This document shows, piece by piece, positions 33,190-42,659 of a DNA stretch of 64,000 nucleotides. This stretch comes from Azadirachta indica (Eukaryota; Streptophyta; Magnoliopsida; Sapindales; Meliaceae). Location: positions 124,001-188,000 of the forward strand of contig CM040445.1 of NCBI GenBank assembly GCA_022749755.1. The letters run 5' to 3'. The translations under genes were made by a program, and so were the position numbers. Every line of letters starts with the position of its first letter. The first letter of the stretch is position 1. The notes beneath the pieces are model-generated. The model ran no database searches. It saw only the letters and a list, made by a program, of their open reading frames with translations, and had not been told where the DNA came from.

Positions 33190-36026
33190 TTTTAAGGGTC
33201 TCCACTCTATCTAGTAAGAGTCCTTTAGATCTTATTTATACAGATGTTTGGGGTCCTGCTCTTATTGAGTCTATTGATGGATATCGCTATTACATTATTT
33301 TTGTTGATCACTTCACAAAATATGTATGGTTGTATCCATTATGCCTTAAATATGATGTTTTTCACATTTTTCCTAAATTTAAAGCTCTTGTTGAAAAGTT
33401 TTTCCAGCAATCCATCAAATCTATATACTCTGATGAAGGGGGAGAATACGTTAAATTAAAAGGACTATTTGCCTCACTTGGAATAAGTCATTTTACTACT
33501 CCACCACATACTCCACAACATAATGGGACTGCAGAACGCAAACACCGTCATATTCGAGAAACTGGTCTCACTCTTCTTCACCAAGCATCTTTACCCTTAT
33601 CATTTTGGAGTCATGCTTTTCAAACATCTGCCTATCTTATAAATCGTCTACCAACCGCTACTCTTCAACATCAATCACCTTTTGAAAAATTGTTTCAAAT
33701 GGTACCAAACTACTCTAAACTTCGTGTTTTTGGGTGCCAATGCTTTCCTTGGTTAAAGCCATATACCAACAATAAACTTGAACCTCGTTCCCGTCCATGT
33801 ATATTTTTGGGTTATTCTTCCTCTCAAAGTGCTTATAAATGCTTTGATCCATCTCAAAATCATATTTTTATATCCAGACATGTTCAATTTCATGAGGAAA
33901 ATTTTCCTTTTGCATCCATGGATCCCCATTCTAAGCATGCTCTGCCATCTAGTTTTGATACTTGGGCTTCTTCTTATACTACTGCCAACAGTCAATTACC
34001 CTTAATTATTTCCTCTTCTAAATCTACAGAATCTATACCATGTGCCACTTCTTTCAATGATAGCCATGCAAGTCAATCGCCTCATGAAAGTCCAACAAGC
34101 CAAGCTATCAATGAAAGCCAAACAAGCCAAGCTATCAATGAAAGCCACACAAGCCATGCTAGCCATGCAACTTCTGCAACCATCCCACAAGGTATTTCTT
34201 TTTCTTCTCCTTGTAATCGGACGTCACCTAATTCTAGTAATGCTCATACTTCTCCTTCACTGTCCCATGCCTCTTCACAACCTTCCCTCCTATTACCAGC
34301 ACCAATATCACTTCCAGGCCGAACTCATCCTATGATCACACGTTCACAGAATAATATTTTCAAACCCAAACATGTCTTTCCTGCCAATAAACATTCCTTA
34401 CTGCCATCTATTGAACCCACATGTGTGTCTCAAGCTTTAAAAAATCCTCAGTGGCAACAAGCTATGAGTGATGAGTTTCATGCCCTTATGAAAAACGGTA
34501 CATAGGATCTTGTCCCTTATAATCCTCAATTTAACATTGTTGGTTGTAAATGGGTATTCAGGGTTAAAAGAAATTCGGATGGCAGCATTCAACGATATAA
34601 AGCGAGGCTTGTTGCAAAGGGCTTTCATCAACATCCGAGTCTTGATTATACTGAAACATTTAGTCTAGTTCTCAAGCCTGCCACCATTCGTACTGTACTA
34701 TGCATTGCTATTGCAAACAACTGGTCTCTTCACCAACTTGATGTTAACAATGCCTTTCTCCAAGGACGTTTAACTGAAGAGGTTTACATGGCTTAACCAT
34801 CAGGATTTGTTGATTCTAATCTTCCTACTCACGTGTGTCGCTTACGGAAAGCCATTTATGGTCTCAAGCAAGCTCCACGTGCTTGGTACAAGGAATTAAG
34901 TTCCTTTTTGCTTGCCTATGGCTTTGTTAATAGCCGCTCTGATTCCTCTTTATTTATCTATCATAAGGATGCCTTAATAGTCTATTTTTTAGTCTATGTT
35001 AATGATCTCATTGTCACAGGAAGTCATGATGGGTTTATTCGTCAATTCATTCAAGCTCTTTCTACTCGTTTTTCAATCAAAGATCTTGGAGACTTAAGCT
35101 ATTTTTTAGGAGTTGAAGTTATCTCTACTCCAACTGGTTTGTTTCTTACCCAGCAAAAGTATATCAGAGATGTCCTTTCTAAGACTAAAATGAATGGTGC
35201 AAAGGGTGTTCCAACGCCATTGTCTACTAGTGGCTCTCTTGTTCTCCATGATAATTCTTCTCCTACCGATGCTACTGAATATCGTCGTGTACTGGGTGCT
35301 CTTCAATATCTCTCTCTTACACGGCCAGATATCTCTTATGCAGTGAATAAATTATCACAATTTATGCACTGTCCGTCTCACCTTCATTGGACAGCTACTA
35401 AACGCCTACTACGCTATCTTAAGCACACGATTCATCATGGCTTATTTCTCAAGCGCAACTCTCCACTTTGTTTGCATGCTTTCTCTGATGCTGATTGGGC
35501 CGGTAACCGAGATGATAGAACTTCTACTACAGGCTTTGTAATTTATCTTGACTCTACTCCCATCTCCTGGTGCTCTAAAAAGCAAAGAAGTGTTGCCCGC
35601 TCTTCTACTGAATCTGAGTATCGAGCGATTGCTTCTACCACTGCTGAAATAAATTGGTTGGCTTCTTTGCTCAAAGAACTTCGCATTTCTGTTCCAACAC
35701 CACCAGTCATCTACTGTGATAATATTGGGGCTACTTATGTTTGTGCTAATCCCGTGTTTCATTCTCGCATGAAACACATTGCTATTGACTACCACTTTGT
35801 TCGTGATCAAGTCTCAAAAAACCTACTTCGTGTATCTCATGTCTCTACGAAAGCGCAATTGGCTGATGCTCTCACAAAACCATTGCCCTCCTCTCGTTTC
35901 TCTCTTTTACGATCCAAGATTGGTGTTCTTGATGGAACCACCATCTTGCGGGGACGTGATAAGGAAACCCCTTCCAATCACGTGCATCTAGCAGCAAATC
36001 ATGGAAGTCAAAATCAACCACCATAA
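33190..36026 (+). pseudogene. Ty1/copia retrotransposon polyprotein, 5'-truncated and broken
   Basis: Retrotransposon pol remnant without gag or protease. The integrase core runs from about 33190 to 33750: YTDVWGP, IYSDEGGEY and HNGTAERKHR carry the three acidic residues. Then comes a low-complexity linker with short in-frame repeats near 34090-34170. Reverse transcriptase spans about 34430-35250; its catalytic motif reads YVND instead of YVDD. RNase H runs from about 35470 (DADWAGNRDDRTSTTG) to the end. In-frame stops at 34503-34505 (TAG) and 34794-34796 (TAA) break the frame. The apparent Met start at 33132 is outside the element and not meaningful. This is a dead copy inserted into the tRNA-like array. 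Confidence 0.92.
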
Positions 36027-36230
36027 ATTTGGCACACACTTATTATATATTAATTAGTGATTTTGTCTTTGTATATTCTTTGTAAAGTAAATATTTGTTT
36101 CTTATTTTTTGGTTATTAATTCCTTGTAAAGCTCTGACAGTTCTGTATATATTCCTGATTATCTCAATAGAATAATTTATGTATTCGACATATAATATTA
36201 TTCTTGCTCATTCCCTCTTACACACAACAT
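36027..36230 (+). mobile_element. Possible 3' end or short LTR of the copia remnant
   Basis: The 200 bp after the polyprotein stop contain TATA-like and T-rich blocks and end in a CTCTTACACACAACA stretch reminiscent of copia LTR ends. No second LTR exists upstream, so LTR borders cannot be proved by comparison inside this window. Confidence 0.3.
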
Positions 36231-36251
36231 CCATGATGATCCTCAATATCC

Positions 36252-36286
<35 letters not shown>

Positions 36287-36296
36287 CGTGTGTGTA
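36252..36296. repeat. Compound (TA)n(TG)n microsatellite
   Basis: About six TA units followed by about fifteen TG units with a single CG interruption. It sits just beyond the copia remnant. Confidence 0.9.
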
Positions 36297-37045
36297 ATCT
36301 CGCAAAGAATTAAACACCTTAATCAGCAGCAAAATCTGTTAAATTAACACAACATCATTTAAATTAATTAATATTCTTCGATCGGATGGAAGAAATTGTC
36401 AATTTTTTTGTTCTTTTAACGTGTGAAAATGCAGCTAGAAACATTAATTAAAGCACACCTATTTATAACTGAAACAGATTCGAAATCGAGCTCTTCTAAT
36501 CCTGTGTATGATATATATATATATATATATTTTATTACATAAAATAATTCTCGTTGATACACATTCTCGTTGATACACACTCGTCTAACGAGTGGTATTG
36601 TAAAAGTTATTATTTTATGATGTTTTTCTACCCATTCATTTATTTGGTCGTAAAATGAGAGAATGTAGCTAGAATCTTCTAGGAGAATGAATATTTTTTA
36701 TTTTTGTTGTCTTCAATATATGCATTAACCCTATTAGTTAAAGAAGAGTATATCTCCTCTCCTTTGTATATCTACCTCATATCAGTTAGCGTCCAACTTT
36801 TAATTAAATGGTGTATCTTAAAATTTATATATAATTAATATAGTAAAAAAATTGATTGTAAATTTGAAAAATAAAAAATTAATTAAGGATCAAAATGTTA
36901 TTATAACTTTCAAATTTAAATATTAAAATAAAATTATATTATTTATTTAAAAAAATAAGAATAAAATTATTTTATATATTTTTTAATAATTGAGTAATAA
37001 AATAATTAATTTATAATAAGAATAGCAAGCTAACGGGCTAAGTTG
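36297..37045. other. AT-rich intergenic DNA
   Basis: No gene was found. It includes a (TA)n tract near 36511-36530 and a doubled 17-bp unit TCTCGTTGATACACA near 36549-36583. The part from about 36830 shows weak similarity to 39650-39790, so it belongs to the diverged outer part of the repeated array. Confidence 0.5.
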
Positions 37046-37102
37046 CTTATATTTAGAGACAATAAAAAATGGGATGTGAAATAAATGTAACTTTCCAAAC
37101 AA

Positions 37103-37200
37103 TGAATTAATCAAATAAAATTATCAAAACGATGTAGCATAAGGTGTACTATTGGTTGGGCTTAGCTGGACCGATTATTTAAGAAATAATTACAATCTAG
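37103..37200 (+). promoter_or_regulatory. Upstream block of tRNA-like copy 1
   Basis: Shares with the other copies AAAACGATGTAGCATA (near 37129) and a TTGGGCTTAGCTGGACC Site II-like pair at 37156-37172. The TATA box seen in copies 2 and 3 is degenerate here. Confidence 0.5.
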
Positions 37201-37209
37201 CTACCGACA

Positions 37210-37270
37210 TCCGCTGCAGTACTCTCGGCAAATCATTCATGGTTATTGATTCCGGGTTCAAATCCTTTTT
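37210..37270 (+). pseudogene. tRNA-like unit, copy 1, 3' end lost
   Basis: Begins with the shared TCCGCTG acceptor strand, keeps ACTCTCGGCAAATC and CCGGGTTCAAATCC (box B match), but then runs into TTTTT instead of the pairing strand CAGCGGA. It cannot form the terminal stem and is probably a dead copy. Confidence 0.55.
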
Positions 37271-38486
37271 GTTGGTAGCTTAGAATTATTTTCTTACTTT
37301 TTTCAGCATTTTTATAAAAAAAAATTCATAAAAATACTTTAATTTTATTCACAAACCACTACAAATAACTAAAGACGTTAATATATACTTATACTTTTTT
37401 AGTTTATTACTTACGTAATGTTAATTAATACAATCAAACGAATCATCTTTAGTATATTAACTTATTTTTTGTCATAAAATATTTTGTTATATGTTAATTT
37501 TATATACACAAAATATCACCTTTTTGTAGTGATTGCATAAGTACATGTTATATATATTACAAATAAAAATAATCAAAAATTTTCTTCTTTTTCTATTTTT
37601 TAATTAAAATTAAATTATATTTGTAAATAAGAATATAAAATATATTTAATTACTAATTCTATTAACAAATGATATTAAATTTTTTTCTTTTTTTTACTTT
37701 TTTATTTATATTTTCATAATTTTTCTCAAGAAAATATAATAAATTTAATATAATTTTTTAAATAAAAATATTAATATAAAAATAAAATATTAAAATCTAT
37801 TTCAAAATTCTTTTAAAAATTAAATATCAAATTTATTGTAAAAAAAAAAGGATATAAATATTTTAACATGAATTTAAAATATTTTAATATGAGTTTAATC
37901 TAACTTATTGTTTAAATTTTTTTAATAATATTTTATTTTTTAAATTTTCTATTGAAATAACAAGTAAAAATATATTTAGTCCTGTGTATATTATAAAAAA
38001 ATATTAAATATAGAATAAATTGTTATATTTAAAAAAATTATATTGTAAAAAAATATTAAAATAGAGAGTAAAGTATTATATTGAAATAAAATATATATCA
38101 AATTATTATTATATAAAAGATGAGGGGCACAAATGATAATAAACTAACCGATTAGAAATTTCTGCCTATTTATCTAAATTTCAAGAGCATTTGTTTCTTT
38201 TCAAACATTAAGAAGGTATTTACTTATTAAGCCAAACGTCAAAAGGGAAAATGTCAATATTCCTATTAACTAAGAAAGTCAATATTATTACTAGTTATTA
38301 AATATTTACCGTCCAATTGATGAACATCACATAATTTTTTTAAACGTTAATAGCTTGAGACGAAGACTTAATAAATATATTATTATTCTATCAAATATTA
38401 ATCTAATGATTTCGCTTGTGCATTATTTATGTATAAAACGAAATAAATTATTGACCTTAATCTTTTGTGTTATGAGAATAACTTTC
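37271..38486. other. Diverged spacer of the array
   Basis: AT-rich with no ORF of interest. The end (from about 38330) aligns weakly with 42210-42340, supporting that units of roughly 1.3-1.9 kb were once tandem copies. Confidence 0.5.
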
Positions 38487-38587
38487 AAACGATGAGTTAA
38501 TTAAATAAAACCATCAAAACGACGTGGCATAAGGTATACAACAGCTTGGGCTTAGTTGGGCCCTATCTTAAAGATAATATATAAAAG
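38487..38587 (+). promoter_or_regulatory. Upstream block of tRNA-like copy 2: Site II pair and TATA box
   Basis: Contains CAAAACGACGTGGCATA, then TTGGGCTTAGTTGGGCCC at 38546-38563 (two TGGGCY Site II motifs), then TATATAAAAG at 38578-38587. The tRNA-like body starts 35 bases after the TATA box begins. Site II motifs are known from plant small-RNA and translation-gene promoters; a TATA box about 30 bases upstream is typical of plant snRNA-type genes. Function is inferred. Confidence 0.5.
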
Positions 38588-38612
38588 TGCAATCTACGAT
38601 GAGCCTTAAAGA

Positions 38613-38690
38613 TCCGCTGTAGCACTCTTGGCAAATCTATCACTGGAATTGATTGATTCCGGGTTCAAATCCCGCCAGCGGAATTTTTTT
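38613..38690 (+). ncRNA. tRNA-like small RNA gene candidate, copy 2 (best preserved)
   Basis: The 70-nt body at 38613-38682 starts TCCGCTG and ends CAGCGGA, a perfect 7-bp acceptor-type stem. A single unpaired A and a T7 run (38684-38690) follow, as expected for polymerase III termination. TAGCACTCTTGG resembles box A (10 of 12 consensus positions) and GGTTCAAATCC matches box B. The T-arm has four pairs plus a C-C mismatch. Element lengths add up to tRNA geometry, and a middle hairpin ATCA/TGAT presents loop CTGGAAT, which would place GGA in the anticodon position. The D-arm cannot pair, and no long variable arm exists as a serine tRNA would need. It is therefore tRNA-like, not a standard tRNA. 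Confidence 0.5.
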
Positions 38691-39824
38691 ATTTTTGGGG
38701 TCTGTCCTCTTATTATTAATTATTTATGAGCAATCAATTCCTAATTAGCGTCTAATTATATGTTAATTTAAAAATTAGTAATAATAATGTGAATTAAATT
38801 TAAAAATTTTTAGTATAGTGACTCTTTTTTAGTAAAAAAATTATTTTATTGATAAATATGTCATCTAACAAAACAATTTTTTTTGTTTACAAAATAACAC
38901 TATTTTGTAGTAATATTATATTTCTTACATTTTTGTAAGAGTTATAAAATTGCATAGAAACTACACACATACTATACGAATTAGGCCTCACATGTAGTGA
39001 AGAGGGTATTCCACAAATTATAAGAGGAACCCTGCCTTTATTACGATTCAAACACATACCCATTTTTGCCATTCAGATTAAAACTTGGGTAGTCACTATC
39101 ATATCAGTTCGTATAAAATTTGTATGTAAGAGTTGTGATTCATGTAATATGTACTACTGAGTTATTTGTGTTTACTTATTAAAAAAAAAAGAGAGAGAAA
39201 ATAGTTAAAACCTTTTGAAAAAATTATACCAACTATTATTAAGTTTTAGTGACAAATAAATATTAGTAATAGTTAAAATTTGAATATATCCTTAACTTTT
39301 TAAAAAATGTGTAGATAGATAACTATTTTTATTTTAAATTAACTATTTTACCCTTAAACTATTGGAAGACATATAAGATAATCATATTACATTTTTATTT
39401 TTTAATAACAAATATAATTTTATTTTCATATTTAGATTCGAAAATTATAGTAATATTTTATCCTTACTTTTTTTTTTTTTTCAAATTTGGTATCATTTTT
39501 TTTATAATGTTAGTTATGTATAATTTTTAAAATAAACCTTTTAATTAAAATAATTTATGTTGTTAAAGTTTTTAACAAATTTTGACAGTAAATTGTACTT
39601 TTTTAATTAAATGGTCTTGTTTTAAAATTATATATACTTAATATTGTAAAAAAATTGATAACAAATTTAAAAATAAAAATTATTTAAGAATCAAATATTA
39701 TTGTAATTTTTAAATCTAAATATTAAAATAAAATTATATTAGTTATTATAAAATAAAAGTAAGAGCAAGATTAAACTACTTAATTATTAACCTCAATCTT
39801 TTATGTTATGAGAATAACTTCTAA
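38691..39824. other. Spacer between tRNA-like copies 2 and 3
   Basis: Much of 38690-39230 aligns with 40030-40690, including a shared block near 39060-39150 and 40570-40650 (CACTATCATATCAGTT). This shows that copies 2 and 3 come from duplication of a unit of about 1.34 kb. No protein gene was seen. Confidence 0.6.
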
Positions 39825-39926
39825 GCGATGAATTAATCAAACAAAACCATCAAAACGACGTGGCATAGGGTACGCAACAGGTTGGTTTGGTTCGGCCCAA
39901 TTACTTTAAAAAATGATATATAAAAA
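39825..39926 (+). promoter_or_regulatory. Upstream block of tRNA-like copy 3
   Basis: Carries CAAAACGACGTGGCATA, a degenerate Site II region (one GGCCCA at 39894-39899) and TATATAAAAA at 39917-39926, 36 bases before the tRNA-like body, the same spacing as in copy 2. Confidence 0.5.
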
Positions 39927-39952
39927 TTGCAATTTACCGTAAAACGTAAACA

Positions 39953-40024
39953 TCCGCTGTAGCACTTTTGGCAAATCTAATCACTGGAATCGATTAATTT
40001 CCGGGTTCAAATCCCGACAGCGGA
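39953..40024 (+). ncRNA. tRNA-like small RNA gene candidate, copy 3
   Basis: The 72-nt body has the same perfect TCCGCTG/CAGCGGA stem and box B, and differs from copy 2 by one base in its first 26 positions. The middle hairpin has different pairing bases (AATC/GATT) but keeps loop CTGGAAT. The first T-stem pair is C-A, a mismatch. Downstream T-runs are interrupted (TTT, then TTTTT), so termination may be weaker than in copy 2. Confidence 0.45.
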
Positions 40025-41767
40025 AAATTTGTTTTTATTTTTGGGTCCGTCATCTTATTAATAATAAGTTATTATTAATTATTTATGAGCAATCAATTCC
40101 TCGTTTATTAACTTTCATTGAAACAACATTTTAATTAGCGTCTAATTATATGTTAATCCAAAAATTAGTAATAATAGTGTTAATTTAATTTGACAAATTT
40201 TTAATAGTGACTCATTTTTCGTCAAAAAATTATTTTAATAACAAGTATGTCATCTATCGATACAATTTGATCATAAAATGATACTTTTTTGTAATGATAT
40301 TACATATCATGTATTTGTGTGAGAGTTATATGTTATATAGGATATAAAATAATAATATAATATAAAAGTATTAGTTTTCTTCTTTAATACAAATATATCT
40401 GTTAGTATTACATTAAAGTTCTAGCGAGAGTTTATATACACATTATTATAGCTCACTCTAAAGTTTTATGCACACATATGTGAGGAGGGTATCCTATAAA
40501 TTGTGGAAGGAATCCTGCAAACACAAACCTTAATTAATATGTGTTCATTTGCCACTCTAGTTAAAGCTTGGGTGGTCACTATCATATCAGTTTGTATAAA
40601 ATTTATATGTAAGAGTTGTGATTCGTGTAATATGTATTATTGATTTATTTGAGTTTGGTTATTAAAAAAAAAGAGAAAAAATAGTTAAAATTTTTAGAAA
40701 AAATTAATATTGTTAATTTTTATTTTGTCTAGTATACAATGTAAAAAAAACTTCATGATCCCTCTCTTTTAAGGATGGAGTTAGGATTAAAGGTTTAACT
40801 CGTCCCAATTGACAATTAAATATTTAGCACCTAAATAGTACATAATTTAAGATTGAAAAAGTTTGATATTATACTTGAAAAATATAATATTATTTTAATA
40901 ATATTGATGTAACAAATTAAAATATATGTTAATTTTAGGCATGATGTGAATACTTATTATATTATTTTTAAACATAGTTTTATGTGCCAATTTGCCAATT
41001 ATGAATAGGAAGTTGTAGCTTTCCTTATGAAAAAAAATGAATTTTAATAATGTGAATAGATACAAATACAATATAATTAAATATTATGGGTGATTGGATA
41101 ATCAAGAATTTCCTAAAATGTGCATCTTTATGATGACAATTAAAAATTATATTTATGTGATTCAGTCAAATATTATTTATTAGGTGATGATCTAATTAGT
41201 ACTATTACCTATAAATTTTTATATATTTTAAATGATGACAATTAAAAATATTTGTTTTCTTATATATTTTGGGCATGAAAAATTGTCAATGTAATTGCCT
41301 TTTGGAGTAAGAATAAATCATTAATGCCAAGAAAATACTTGATGTTGTTTATGGGGGAAGTTTTATGTGTGAATTTTTCAAACATGTAAGTGGGAAGTAG
41401 TAACGTGATTTAAAAAAAAATCATACTATAAAAAAATGGAAATGCAATATAAATGTCATATCAATATCATATGTGGAAATTAATTAATTAAGAACAATTA
41501 ATTAATAAAGAATTAATTAATTAGGAATGCTTTAGATTCACGGTTGTCTTTTCTACTATAATTAGACTTTTATGATATCTTTTATTTTTGGTTGAATCAA
41601 AATTTCTAATCTACGAGATTAAGTCAGATATTACTTTTTAAATGATAAAATTACTGTTACGTGTCAACTTCTCTGTTCTTATTTTTGAATTGGGAACAAA
41701 CCATTGAGATTTGTTGTTTTATTGCCTAAGAAAAATAAAATGCCACGTAGAACAAATGTAACCTTAT
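40025..41767. other. Spacer between tRNA-like copies 3 and 4
   Basis: The first 650 bp are the duplicate of the spacer after copy 2. Further on, 41070-41140 aligns weakly with 42410-42480, a trace of another array unit. No gene was recognised. Confidence 0.5.
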
Positions 41768-41863
41768 ACTAAAATTAATAAGATAAAATTATCGAAACGA
41801 TGTCGCATAACGGACCACGGGTTGGGCTTGGTTAGGCCCCAGTATTTCTGAAAGCATATAACA
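41768..41863 (+). promoter_or_regulatory. Upstream block of tRNA-like copy 4
   Basis: Contains GAAACGATGTCGCATA, the TTGGGCTTGGTTAGGCCC Site II-like pair at 41822-41839 and a weaker TATA-like CATATAACA at 41855-41863, about 36 bases before the body. Confidence 0.45.
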
Positions 41864-41890
41864 TTAAAAATGTACAATAAATTTCAAAAA

Positions 41891-41956
41891 TCCGCTGTAG
41901 CACTCTCGGCAAATCAATGAGAATATTGGATTCCGGGTTCATACCCTGGCAGCGGA
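41891..41956 (+). ncRNA. tRNA-like small RNA gene candidate, copy 4
   Basis: The 66-nt body keeps the perfect TCCGCTG/CAGCGGA stem and TAGCACTCTCGGCAAATC. Its T-arm is fully paired (CCGGG with CCTGG, including one G-U), unlike copies 2 and 3. The middle part is shorter and forms CAAT/ATTG with a six-base loop, so it has no credible anticodon. T5 runs follow within 15-30 bases. Box B carries one change (GGTTCATACCC). Confidence 0.45.
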
Positions 41957-42659
41957 ATATTAAATTTTTATTAAATTTTTGTCCTTCTATATATAGAGAG
42001 AATTTTGTAACTCACTTTTCCTTTGATTTTACCTTATAAAACTCTAATATTATTATTTTTAAAATGATTTATAACATTATTTTCAATTACATAATATCAA
42101 TTTAGGAATTAGGATAGTAAAATTTTAAATTTATTCGAAAAATATAATATTATTATATTTCTTTAAAATATTAATTAATAACACACCACAACATTTATTA
42201 AGAAAATTAATGTTTATTAGTAAATATTTATCATTCAATTGACAACACTTATTAAAAGATATAATATTATTCTCTTGAATATTAATCTAATAACGTAAAC
42301 TTTGCATTATTTATATATGAAATGAAATAGATTATAACTTTTCCTATGACCAAAAAAAAAAAAAAAGAACTTTGTAATTGAAAATAAATTCAAAATTTCA
42401 TATACAATATATTAAATATCACAAGTGATCAGATAATTAAGGATTTCCTAGGATGTAGAACTTGATAATGACAGCTAAGAAACATAACCCAAGAATCTTC
42501 ATTTAAATAGCAGAAAAATATAAAAACTCCAAATTATAGTAGACAAAGACAACTATGACTTTTGTGAAAATCAAGAATTCCTAGTTAATTGTCTTACATA
42601 TAAACCACATTTGGGTTTTAGGACTTAAAACCAAATTTGATTGTTGAAGCAAGCAGCAG
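41957..42659. other. Spacer and upstream region of aspartic protease gene 1
   Basis: AT-rich. The outer part is related to other array spacers. The last 100 bp before 42660 should include the protease leader, but no clear TATA box position could be fixed. Confidence 0.45.

Noticed and set aside
33132..33190. Met-initiated N terminus of the 457-codon open frame
   Set aside because: The first 20 or so codons come from the upstream block of tRNA-like copy 0, not from the retroelement; the frame is a chance fusion.
38613..38682. Canonical tRNA-Ser(GGA)
   Set aside because: The D-stem cannot pair, the T-stem has a mismatch, the anticodon stem is weak and the long variable arm of serine tRNAs is missing.
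37103..41956. tRNA-derived SINE family
   Set aside because: The copies share sequence upstream of the tRNA-like start, lack a common 3' tail and target duplications, and are all in one local array; tandem duplication explains them better. A genome-wide search could revise this.
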